Made by a program: the position numbers and the translations under genes. The notes beneath the pieces are model-generated. The model worked only from the letters and a program-made list of their open reading frames with translations, was not told the origin of the DNA and did not search any database. A stretch of 13,558 nucleotides of DNA from Holophaga sp. (GTDB taxonomy: Bacteria > Acidobacteriota > Holophagae > Holophagales > Holophagaceae): contig JARLGP010000234.1 of assembly GCA_031292735.1 (NCBI GenBank), forward strand, positions 1 through 13,558, written 5' to 3'. Shown piece by piece: positions 7,513 through 13,270 of this stretch (positions within the stretch are counted from its first letter, which is position 1; each line of letters starts with the position of its first letter).

Positions 7513-7531
7513 GACCGGTCGACCGCGGTCG
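7513..7531. repeat. Tandem palindromes GACCGGTC and CGACCGCGGTCG in the operon leader
   Basis: Two perfect palindromes are fused, sharing C7520: an 8-mer at 7513-7520 and a 12-mer at 7520-7531. The CGACC unit also occurs just before, at 7507-7511. They begin 24 bp after the TATAAT hexamer, so they would overlap the early transcribed region if that promoter is used. They could be a dimeric regulator site. They lack a loop and so are poor RNA hairpins. Confidence 0.5.
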
Positions 7532-7649
7532 TTCCTTGGCATGGGTCGGATGGATTTCTTGTGTCCTATGTCACGCTTGGCGGGAAATTGGCTGGGAAGA
7601 TATCTACAATAGACCCATTGCAGGTATTTACAAGTTTGAGCGGGGGCCC

Positions 7650-7670
7650 AGGTCATCAGCTGATGGACCT
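7650..7670. repeat. Near-perfect 21-bp palindrome upstream of the carboxyltransferase gene
   Basis: The core CATCAGCTGATG (7654-7665) is a perfect 12-bp palindrome. The symmetry extends to AGGTC on the left and GACCT on the right, interrupted only by one extra G at 7665. It lies 37 bp before the start codon, upstream of the AGGAGG ribosome site. It is a candidate binding site for a dimeric regulator of the operon. Confidence 0.5.
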
Positions 7671-7694
7671 TCCCCAACCGATCAACCGGATCCC

Positions 7695-7700
7695 AGGAGG
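7695..7700 (+). promoter_or_regulatory. Consensus Shine-Dalgarno AGGAGG of the carboxyltransferase gene
   Basis: AGGAGG is followed by a 7-nt spacer and ATG 7708. It rules out the longer reading that begins with GTG at 7561, whose extra 49 residues have no family counterpart. Confidence 0.85.
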
Positions 7701-7707
7701 ACGCTGG

Positions 7708-9258
7708 ATGGACACCAAGTCGAAGAAGGAAATGCTGGAAAAACTACGCAAGGATGCATTCCTTGGTGGGGGGGTGGACCGCATCGAGGCCCAGCATGCC
7801 AAGGGCAAGATGACGGCCCGGGAGCGGGTGGATGCCCTGGTGGACAAAGGCTCGTTCCGGGAGCTGGACGCGTTCGTCACCCACCGCACCCACGATTTCC
7901 ACATGGACAAGAAACATTTCCTGGGTGACAGCGTGGTCACCGGCTGGGCCACCGTGGAAGGCCGGCCCATCTACGTGTTCAGCCAGGACTTCACCGTCCT
8001 CGGCGGCTCCCTGGGCGAAGTCCACGCGGAAAAGATCTGCAAGGTCATGGACCTGGCGGTGAAGAACGGGGTGCCGGTGGTGGGCCTCAACGACAGCGGC
8101 GGGGCGCGCATCCAGGAGGGTGTGGTCAGCCTGGGCGCCTACGCGGACATCTTCCTGCGCAACACCATGGCTTCCGGCGTGGTGCCCCAGATCAGCGCCA
8201 TCCTCGGCCCCTGCGCCGGCGGCGCGGTCTACAGCCCGGCCCTCACCGACTTCATCCTGATGGTCAAGAAGACCAGCCACATGTTCATCACCGGCCCCGA
8301 CGTGGTCAAGACCGTGACCCACGAGGACGTGTCCATGGACGATCTGGGCGGCGCCACCATCCACGCCACCAAGAGCGGCGTGGCCCACTTCGCGGCCGAG
8401 GACGAGGCCGACGCCCTGGCCACCATCCGCGCGCTGCTGGGCTACCTGCCCAGCAACAACATGGAAGATGCCCCCCGGGTGGAAACCGGCGACGACCCCA
8501 ACCGCCGCGAGGAATCCCTCAACACCCTGGTGCCGGACGATCCGCGCAAAGCCTACGACATGCACGAAGTCATCACCAACGTGGTGGACAACGGCGAGTT
8601 CCTGGAAGTGCACGCCGGCTACGCCGGCAACATCCTGGTCGGCTTCGCCCGCATGGACGGCCACACCGTGGGCATCGTGGCCAACCAGCCGATGAACCTG
8701 GCCGGGGTGCTGGACATCAAGGCCTCCCTCAAGGGCGCCCGCTTCGTGCGCTTCTGCGACGCCTTCAACATTCCGCTGATCACCTTCGTGGATGTCCCCG
8801 GCTTCCTGCCCGGGACCGAGCAGGAGCACGGCGGGATCATCCTGCACGGCGCCAAGCTGCTCTACGCCTACTGCGAAGCCACCGTGCCCAAGCTCACCGT
8901 GATCACCCGCAAAGCCTACGGCGGGGCCTACGACGTGATGAGCTCCAAGCACATCCGCGGCGACTACAACGTGTCCTGGCCCACCGGCGAGATCGCCGTC
9001 ATGGGGCCGGACGGCGCGGTCAACATCATCTTCCGCAAGGAGCTGGCCGAGGCCGCCGATCCCGTCGCCAAGCGCGCCGAGCTGATCGAGCTCTACAAGG
9101 ACAAGTTCGCCAATCCGTTCGTGGCCGCCAGCCGGGGCTACCTGGATGACGTCATCGATCCTGCCGAGACCCGCACGCGGCTTTGCGAAGCGCTCAAGAT
9201 CACCGCCAACAAGCGGGACAGCAATCCGCCCCGCAAGCACAGCACGATGCCTTTGTGA
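7708..9258 (+). CDS. mmdA: Acyl-CoA carboxyltransferase, 12S/MmdA/PccB type (methylmalonyl-CoA)
   Basis: The 516-residue cytoplasmic carboxyltransferase moves CO2 between biotin and an acyl-CoA, most likely methylmalonyl-CoA/propionyl-CoA. Both crotonase-like halves are intact. The N-half has [19 protein letters not shown] (131-149) and the oxyanion glycines in [15 protein letters not shown]. The C-half has [17 protein letters not shown] and [15 protein letters not shown] (400-414). D409 falls where actinobacterial PccB/AccD5 enzymes carry the Asp linked to propionyl-CoA preference. Length matches PccB, MmdA and the 12S transcarboxylase subunit. The downstream genes encode a 5S-type subunit and a separate biotin carrier, and no biotin carboxylase is present, which favours a transcarboxylase role. 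The alternative is the shared catalytic subunit of a carboxylase or decarboxylase whose partners lie elsewhere. It heads a tight operon; the cupin start follows after 15 bp. Confidence 0.93.
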   Translation: MDTKSKKEMLEKLRKDAFLGGGVDRIEAQHAKGKMTARERVDALVDKGSFRELDAFVTHRTHDFHMDKKHFLGDSVVTGWATVEGRPIYVFSQDFTVLGGSLGEVHAEKICKVMDLAVKNGVPVVGLNDSGGARIQEGVVSLGAYADIFLRNTMASGVVPQISAILGPCAGGAVYSPALTDFILMVKKTSHMFITGPDVVKTVTHEDVSMDDLGGATIHATKSGVAHFAAEDEADALATIRALLGYLPSNNMEDAPRVETGDDPNRREESLNTLVPDDPRKAYDMHEVITNVVDNGEFLEVHAGYAGNILVGFARMDGHTVGIVANQPMNLAGVLDIKASLKGARFVRFCDAFNIPLITFVDVPGFLPGTEQEHGGIILHGAKLLYAYCEATVPKLTVITRKAYGGAYDVMSSKHIRGDYNVSWPTGEIAVMGPDGAVNIIFRKELAEAADPVAKRAELIELYKDKFANPFVAASRGYLDDVIDPAETRTRLCEALKITANKRDSNPPRKHSTMPL

Positions 9259-9273
9259 GTCTGGGAGAGTCTC

Positions 9274-9606
9274 ATGGGAAACAAGACCAGCATTGCTGAA
9301 CTCGCGGCCCTGCTCACCACCCCCTACAGCCATCTGGAACTGGGGCAGGTGAACGACCACGCCGCCTATGTCATGAATTTCAAGGAAACCTATCCCTTCC
9401 ACCGGCACATCCTGGACGAGCTGTACCTGGTCCTGGAAGGGGAGATCACCATTCGTTTCAAGAACGGCAATCCCATTGTCCTGAAGCAGGGCGAAAGCAC
9501 CGTCGTGCGCGCCTACACCACGCATTCCTCCGAATCGAAGGAGGGCGCCCTGGTGCTCATGGTGAAGCCCAAGGAAATGTTCCCCCATCCGTCTGAAGTG
9601 GAGTAG
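9274..9606 (+). CDS. Small single-domain cupin inside the carboxyltransferase operon
   Basis: The 110-residue protein is a minimal cupin beta-barrel. Cupin motif 1 is complete: H43-x-H45-x3-E49 followed six residues later by G56 (HRHILDELYLVLEGE). The second motif supplies H84 (TTHSS). This gives a 3-His/1-Glu metal site as in many mononuclear metal cupins. GGGAG precedes ATG 9274, with 15 bp to the upstream stop and 6 bp to the next start, so it is translated as part of the operon. The canonical propionibacterial transcarboxylase has only 12S, 5S and 1.3S subunits, so a cupin is unexpected. It could be a metal-binding accessory protein, a small-molecule sensor or an enzyme acting on a pathway intermediate. 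The sequence does not decide between these. Confidence 0.88.
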   Translation: MGNKTSIAELAALLTTPYSHLELGQVNDHAAYVMNFKETYPFHRHILDELYLVLEGEITIRFKNGNPIVLKQGESTVVRAYTTHSSESKEGALVLMVKPKEMFPHPSEVE

Positions 9607-9612
9607 GCCGAG

Positions 9613-11106
9613 ATGACCATCAAACCCCTAATGATTTGCGAAACCCTCTTGCGGGATGCGCACCAGAGCCTGCTCGCCACGCGCATGCGCACCGAGGACA
9701 TGCTTCCCCTGTGCCCGGCGCTGGACGAGATCGGCTACTGGTCCCTGGAAGTGTGGGGCGGCGCCACCTTCGATACCGCCATCCGGTTCCTGGGCGAGGA
9801 TCCCTGGGAGCGCCTGCGCGCCCTGCGCAAGGCCCTGCCCAAGACCCGCCTGCAGATGCTGCTGCGCGGCCAGAACGTGCTTGGCTACAAGCACTACCCC
9901 GACGACATCGTCTTCAAGTTCGTCGAGCTGGCCAAGAAGAACGGCATCGATGTCTTCCGCATCTTCGACGCGCTGAACGACCTGCGCAACATGGAAGCGG
10001 CCTTCAAGGCCGTCAAGAAGTTCGGCGGACACGTGCAGGGCACCATCTCCTACACCATCAGCCCGGTGCACACCGATGCCGCCTTCGTGCAGCAGGCCCT
10101 GGACATGAAGGCCATGGGCGCCGATTCCATCTGCGTCAAGGACATGGCCGGCCTGATCAGCCCCTACATCGCCTACAGCCTGGTCAAGGCCCTGAAGGAG
10201 CAGGTGGGCCTGCCGGTCCAGTTGCACACCCACTACACCTCCGGGTTCGGCACCGCCTCCCTGATCAAGGCCGCGGAAGCCGGCGTGGACGTCGTGGACA
10301 CGGCCATTTCGGCCATGGCCATGTCCACCTCCCAGCCCCCCACCGAGACCCTGGTGGCGGCCCTCCGTGGCCAGCCCCGGGATACTGGCCTCGACCTGCC
10401 CAAGCTGGCCGACATCGCCCGCAAGATGACCGAAATTCGCAAGAAGTACGCGAGCTTCGAGGCCGGGGTTCCGCCGGTCGACGTGAACGTGCTGCAGTTC
10501 CAGGTTCCGGGCGGCATGCTGTCCAACCTGGTGGGCCAGTTGCGCCAGCAGGGAGCCATGGACAAGTACTACGACGTGCTGGACGAGATCCCGAGGGTGC
10601 GCAAGGACATGGGCTATCCGCCCCTGGTCACCCCCTCCAGCCAGATCGTGGGCACCCAGGCCACCCTGAACGTGCTGCTGGGCGAGCGCTACAAGGTGAT
10701 CCCCGAGGAAGTGAAGCAGTACTTCCGCGGCTACTACGGCAGGCCCCCTGCGCCCATGGACCCGATCATCCAGAAGAAGGCCATCGGCGACGAGGCCCCC
10801 ATCACCTGCCGGCCCGCCGACATGCTGGCGCCCGGTTGGGAAGCCGCCAAGAAGGAGATCGGCGACCTGGCCCAGTCCGAAGAAGACGTCATGTCCTACG
10901 CCATGTTCCCGCAGATCGCCAAGCCTTTCCTGGCCCGGCGCAAGAAGGGACTGGGCGGCAAGGAAGAGATGGCCGCCGCCGTCGGCGAGGCCCTGTTCCA
11001 GCAGGCCAGCAGCAAGGAGGCCAAGCCGGTTGTGGCAGCGGGGCCGGCCCAGGAGGGCTCCATGTGGAAGATGGCCGCTAGAGCGGGCATCCAGAGGGGG
11101 TGGTAA
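9613..11106 (+). CDS. Pyruvate/oxaloacetate carboxyltransferase, transcarboxylase 5S / OadA-PycB type
   Basis: The 497-residue TIM-barrel enzyme moves CO2 between carboxybiotin and pyruvate/oxaloacetate. The start motif TLLRDAHQSL carries the metal-binding D15. K176 in CVKDMAG is the lysine that becomes carbamylated. The HxH pair H205/H207 (LHTHYTSG) completes the metal site. GGATFDTAIRFLGEDPWERL (49-68) and LVTPSSQIVGTQA (338-350) are highly typical of the 5S/OadA/PycB family. The protein stops before any biotinyl domain, unlike OadA; the biotin carrier is a separate gene right after it. That split matches the 5S subunit of Propionibacterium transcarboxylase (about 505 residues). It is translated 6 bp after the cupin stop, with only a weak GGCCGAG ribosome site, suggesting translational coupling. 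No OadB-like sodium pump is present nearby. Confidence 0.93.
   Translation: MTIKPLMICETLLRDAHQSLLATRMRTEDMLPLCPALDEIGYWSLEVWGGATFDTAIRFLGEDPWERLRALRKALPKTRLQMLLRGQNVLGYKHYPDDIVFKFVELAKKNGIDVFRIFDALNDLRNMEAAFKAVKKFGGHVQGTISYTISPVHTDAAFVQQALDMKAMGADSICVKDMAGLISPYIAYSLVKALKEQVGLPVQLHTHYTSGFGTASLIKAAEAGVDVVDTAISAMAMSTSQPPTETLVAALRGQPRDTGLDLPKLADIARKMTEIRKKYASFEAGVPPVDVNVLQFQVPGGMLSNLVGQLRQQGAMDKYYDVLDEIPRVRKDMGYPPLVTPSSQIVGTQATLNVLLGERYKVIPEEVKQYFRGYYGRPPAPMDPIIQKKAIGDEAPITCRPADMLAPGWEAAKKEIGDLAQSEEDVMSYAMFPQIAKPFLARRKKGLGGKEEMAAAVGEALFQQASSKEAKPVVAAGPAQEGSMWKMAARAGIQRGW
11094..11100 (+). promoter_or_regulatory. Shine-Dalgarno of the biotin carrier gene (decides the start)
   Basis: GAGGGGG, inside the last codons of the 5S-type gene, is spaced 8 nt from ATG 11109. 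The in-frame GTG at 11100 would overlap this site and is therefore unlikely. Confidence 0.6.
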
Positions 11107-11108
11107 TC

Positions 11109-11588
11109 ATGGCCAACAACAAGTTCAAGCTCACCTTGGAAGGCCAGGCCTACGATCTGGAGCGCCGTGACGGCATGATGGTGGTCAACGGCATGGAATT
11201 CTCCTGCGAGCGCAAGGACAAGCAGATCCTCATCGCCGGCAATCCCCACCTGGTCAAGCTGGGCCCCGGCACCGCCGAAGTGGACGGCATCGCCCACACC
11301 ATCGAAGTCGAAGGACTGGACGAGCCCAAGGCCAACGGCCGGGTGCGCCGGGCCTCCCACGGTGCCGCCGAAGAGGCGGGCGCGCTTACCGCGGTCATGC
11401 CCGGCCTGATCCTCAAGATCCTCAAGAAAGAGGGGGACCAGGTGGCCGTGGGCGAGACCGTCATCATCCTGGAAGCCATGAAGATGCAGAACGATCTGGT
11501 GGCCAAGACGGCCGGCCGGATCAGCCAGATGAACGTCAAGCAGGGCGACAACGTCGAAATGCGTCAGGTGCTTTGCATCATCGAATAG
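11109..11588 (+). CDS. Biotin carboxyl carrier protein (1.3S-like) with N-terminal extra domain
   Basis: The 159-residue protein carries the biotin that shuttles CO2 between the two carboxyltransferases of the operon. The C-terminal biotinyl domain (about 92-159) has the lysine motif EAMKM (122-126, K125) and the flanking VMPGLILKILKKEGDQV, and ends QVLCIIE. The N-terminal ~80 residues are an additional, probably beta-rich, domain (FKLTLEGQAYDLERRDGMMV onward), resembling the biotin-carrier-linking regions of PccA- or Mmd-type carriers. A polar Ala/Glu hinge (about 74-92) joins them; a long Pro/Ala linker is not seen. At 159 residues it is longer than the roughly 123-residue 1.3S subunit of Propionibacterium. 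It is the last gene of the operon and is followed by a strong hairpin. Confidence 0.93.
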   Translation: MANNKFKLTLEGQAYDLERRDGMMVVNGMEFSCERKDKQILIAGNPHLVKLGPGTAEVDGIAHTIEVEGLDEPKANGRVRRASHGAAEEAGALTAVMPGLILKILKKEGDQVAVGETVIILEAMKMQNDLVAKTAGRISQMNVKQGDNVEMRQVLCIIE

Positions 11589-11599
11589 CCCGGATTTGC

Positions 11600-11637
11600 C
11601 CCGGAGCCCATCCAGCCCTGGCCGGATGGGCTCCGGG
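11600..11637 (+). terminator. 14-bp perfect hairpin after the carboxyltransferase operon
   Basis: CCCGGAGCCCATCC (11600-11613) pairs perfectly with GGATGGGCTCCGGG (11624-11637) around a 10-nt loop. It begins 11 bp after the biotin carrier stop and ends 37 bp before cmk. No U-tract follows (the next bases are TGTATCAG), so it may be a factor-independent terminator of the U-less kind, a processing/stability hairpin, or an attenuating element before cmk. Confidence 0.6.
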
Positions 11638-11674
11638 TGTATCAGAATGAATTGTAACTCCCTGAAAGGACCTC

Positions 11675-12331
11675 ATGTCCAAGCTAGCCCTCATCGCCCT
11701 CGACGGCCCCTCCGGCGTGGGCAAGTCCACCACCGCCAAGCGTGTGGCCCAGGAACTGGGCTGGGATTACCTGGACACCGGCGCCATGTACCGTACCGCC
11801 GCCCTGGCGTTGAAGCGGGCCGGGATCGGCCTGGACGACCGGTCGGGCCTGGAGCGGGTGCTGGCCGCGCTCCGGATCCAGCAGCGGGGCAGCCGCGAGT
11901 TCCTGGCGGACGAGGACGTGAGCGAGGCCATCCGCACCCCGGAGATCACCCGGATGGTGACCCCGGTGTCGGCCGACGCCCGGGTGCGGGAGGTGCTGGT
12001 GGACCAGCAGCGGCGCATCGGCGGGGCCGGGGGCTGGGTGGTGGACGGCCGGGACATCGGCACCGTAGTGTTCCCGGACGCCTGCTGCAAGATCTTCCTC
12101 ACCGCCAGTGTCGAGGCCAGGGCCCGGCGGCGTTTCAAGGAACTGCAGGACAAGGGCGTCCCGCTTCCGCTGGCGGAAGTGGCGGCCGACCTGGAGCGAC
12201 GCGACCTGGCGGACACCACCCGGCCGTTGTCGCCGCTGCGCAAGGCGACGGATGCCGTGGAACTGGATTCCAGCGGGATGAAGCTGGGGCAGGTGGTGGC
12301 GTGGATCGTGGAGCACCACCGGGCCCACTGA
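11675..12331 (+). CDS. cmk: Cytidylate kinase
   Basis: The 218-residue enzyme phosphorylates CMP and dCMP with ATP in the cytoplasm, an essential step in pyrimidine nucleotide supply. The P-loop GPSGVGKST is at 11-19. The nucleoside-binding DTGAMYR follows at about 34-40, VDGRDIGTVVFPDA in the core, and the Arg-rich lid RRDLADTTRPLSPL near the C-terminus; ELDSS closes the family pattern. Length is normal for bacterial Cmk. AAGGA with a 6-nt spacer supports ATG 11675. It lies 86 bp after the biotin carrier stop, beyond the hairpin, so it may have its own promoter in that gap or receive read-through. The function has no evident link to the upstream operon. Its stop is 8 bp from the stop of the convergent Sel1-repeat gene. 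Confidence 0.96.
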   Translation: MSKLALIALDGPSGVGKSTTAKRVAQELGWDYLDTGAMYRTAALALKRAGIGLDDRSGLERVLAALRIQQRGSREFLADEDVSEAIRTPEITRMVTPVSADARVREVLVDQQRRIGGAGGWVVDGRDIGTVVFPDACCKIFLTASVEARARRRFKELQDKGVPLPLAEVAADLERRDLADTTRPLSPLRKATDAVELDSSGMKLGQVVAWIVEHHRAH

Positions 12332-12339
12332 TCGCATGC

Positions 12340-12990
12340 TCAGTAACCCAGATCGCGCCAGTTGCGAACGAATCCCCAGTCCTTGAAGCTTTTCGGGGTG
12401 GCCAGGACCTTTCGCGCGCGTTTGGCCACCGCGGGACTTTCGGTTCCATGGGGGCCTCTCCTGGCGCCTTTCGCGAACCAGAACCTGGCCTTTCCCAGGT
12501 CTTTCGCTACACCCAACCCATTGGCGTAACAAATCCCCATATTGAATTGGGCCTCGCTCCACCCCTGGCGGGCGGAGTTCTTGAACAGGGGGAAGGCGCG
12601 CGCTGGATCGCCCGCGATGCCCGTGCCCAGCATATAGGAAACGGCCAGGTTGTTTTGTCCGTCCGCATCGCCTTTATCAGCTGCCTTGGAGAAATAGGCA
12701 AGGGATGTGGCGAGATTCTGCTCCGCGCATATTCCGTTCAAGTAGCAGCGACCCAGGCAAGTCAAGGCGTCGACGTTGTTCCATTCGGCTGCCTTTTGAT
12801 ACCACGCAATGGCCTGGGCACAATCCTGCTTGACCTGGGCTCCACTGGAATAAGTATTTCCCAACTGGAAGGCCGCCAGGGCATCTCCCTGACTGGCTTT
12901 TTGGACAAGGGATGGGATATCAACGGCGGACCCTGGCAGAAACGATCCGAGGCACAAGATTGAAAGACCCAAGACCAACGGGCAAGACAT
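12340..12990 (-). CDS. Secreted Sel1-repeat (SLR) protein
   Basis: The 216-residue protein has an N-terminal signal peptide (about 1-22, hydrophobic LVLGLSILCLGSFL, then a GSA cleavage region). The Cys at residue 13 is not in a proper lipobox. About four Sel1-type repeats of 36 residues follow; each has the A-x-x-x-L-G / Y-x-x-G / A-x-x-W/Y/F-x-x-K-A-A pattern (for example AFQLGNTYSSG, AIAWYQKAAE and FNMGICYANGLGV). Such helical solenoids mediate protein interactions, often in the periplasm. The C-terminal tail is basic. Start 12990 is supported by GGAGGG, 7 nt upstream; the upstream extension to 13053 lacks a ribosome site and would bury the signal peptide. Its partner is unknown. A TATAAT hexamer at 13010-13015 lies just upstream of the ribosome site. 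Confidence 0.9.
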   Translation of the reverse strand: MSCPLVLGLSILCLGSFLPGSAVDIPSLVQKASQGDALAAFQLGNTYSSGAQVKQDCAQAIAWYQKAAEWNNVDALTCLGRCYLNGICAEQNLATSLAYFSKAADKGDADGQNNLAVSYMLGTGIAGDPARAFPLFKNSARQGWSEAQFNMGICYANGLGVAKDLGKARFWFAKGARRGPHGTESPAVAKRARKVLATPKSFKDWGFVRNWRDLGY

Positions 12991-12997
12991 GATTATT

Positions 12998-13003
12998 CCC
13001 TCC
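12998..13003 (-). promoter_or_regulatory. Shine-Dalgarno of the Sel1-repeat gene (decides the start)
   Basis: GGAGGG on the minus strand is spaced 7 nt from ATG 12990, placing the signal peptide exactly at the N-terminus. Confidence 0.75.
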
Positions 13004-13009
13004 AAATTA

Positions 13010-13015
13010 ATTATA
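13010..13015 (-). promoter_or_regulatory. Possible -10 hexamer of the Sel1-repeat gene
   Basis: TATAAT on the minus strand, with TTGCCC 15 bp upstream as a poor -35. The implied transcript start would fall near the ribosome site, giving a very short leader, so the assignment is weak. Confidence 0.25.
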
Positions 13016-13051
13016 CATATTTTCGGATCCGGGCAAGCATAGGGACCGCGC

Positions 13052-13081
13052 AAAAATAATCTGTGTTTTCAGATCATTTTT
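13052..13081. repeat. AT-rich 12+12 bp inverted repeat upstream of the Sel1-repeat gene
   Basis: AAAAATAATCTG (13052-13063) and CAGATCATTTTT (13070-13081) are inverted copies matching at 11 of 12 positions, with a 6-nt spacer. It lies 61 bp before the Sel1-repeat start. It may be a regulator site. The weak A/T base of the stem argues against a strong terminator. Confidence 0.45.
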
Positions 13082-13210
13082 CTGCGGGCCCTTATGCCGG
13101 GGCTATACCAAAATGTTCAAGTTATTTTTACACAACAGATTACCTCAAGGACTGTGTCCGGAGTCAACGATCCGGCGAGGCGAGGACGGCCGCAAAAAAA
13201 CCATGAGATC

Positions 13211-13246
13211 TGCGCCGCCATTGGACTTGATGTCATTGGCGGAGCA
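13211..13246 (-). terminator. Possible hairpin terminator of the right-edge membrane protein gene
   Basis: TGCGCCGCCA (13211-13220) and TGGCGGAGCA (13237-13246) form a stem of 6+3 bp with one mismatch and a 16-nt loop. It lies 24 bp past the membrane protein stop. A run of seven T (minus strand, 13194-13200) follows only 10 nt after the stem, so the fit to an intrinsic terminator is imperfect. Confidence 0.3.
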
Positions 13247-13270
13247 TTACAACTAGATGACCTGATTCAC

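Larger units (their letters stand above)
7357..7707. promoter_or_regulatory. Divergent intergenic region and long leader of the carboxyltransferase operon
   Basis: These 351 bp separate the PIG-L gene (minus) from the carboxyltransferase operon (plus). No convincing gene lies here; short openings on both strands lack ribosome sites and family similarity. A perfect -10 hexamer TATAAT occurs at 7484-7489 and a near-match TACAAT at 7605-7610, neither with a good -35 at the right distance. Two perfect 12-bp palindromes occur downstream of these (listed separately). A TTGACC on the minus strand near 7429-7434 could belong to the PIG-L promoter, but no matching -10 is seen. I found no recognisable cobalamin or other riboswitch core by eye. 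Confidence 0.45.

Noticed and set aside
7405..7677. 90-residue minus-strand opening in the operon leader
   Set aside because: No ribosome site, no recognisable domain, unusual composition; it overlaps the probable promoter and palindromes.
7561..7707. N-terminal extension of the 12S-type carboxyltransferase from GTG 7561
   Set aside because: AGGAGG with ideal spacing precedes ATG 7708; the extra 49 residues are unlike the family and would translate the palindromic leader.
7744..9588. 614-residue minus-strand opening opposite the carboxyltransferase gene
   Set aside because: Antisense shadow, His/Gly/Val-rich with no domain; the plus strand encodes an intact family member.
7708..11106. Sodium-pumping methylmalonyl-CoA or oxaloacetate decarboxylase operon
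   Set aside because: No beta (MmdB/OadB) or small gamma membrane subunit is present next to these genes, and the operon is closed by a hairpin. Partners elsewhere cannot be excluded.
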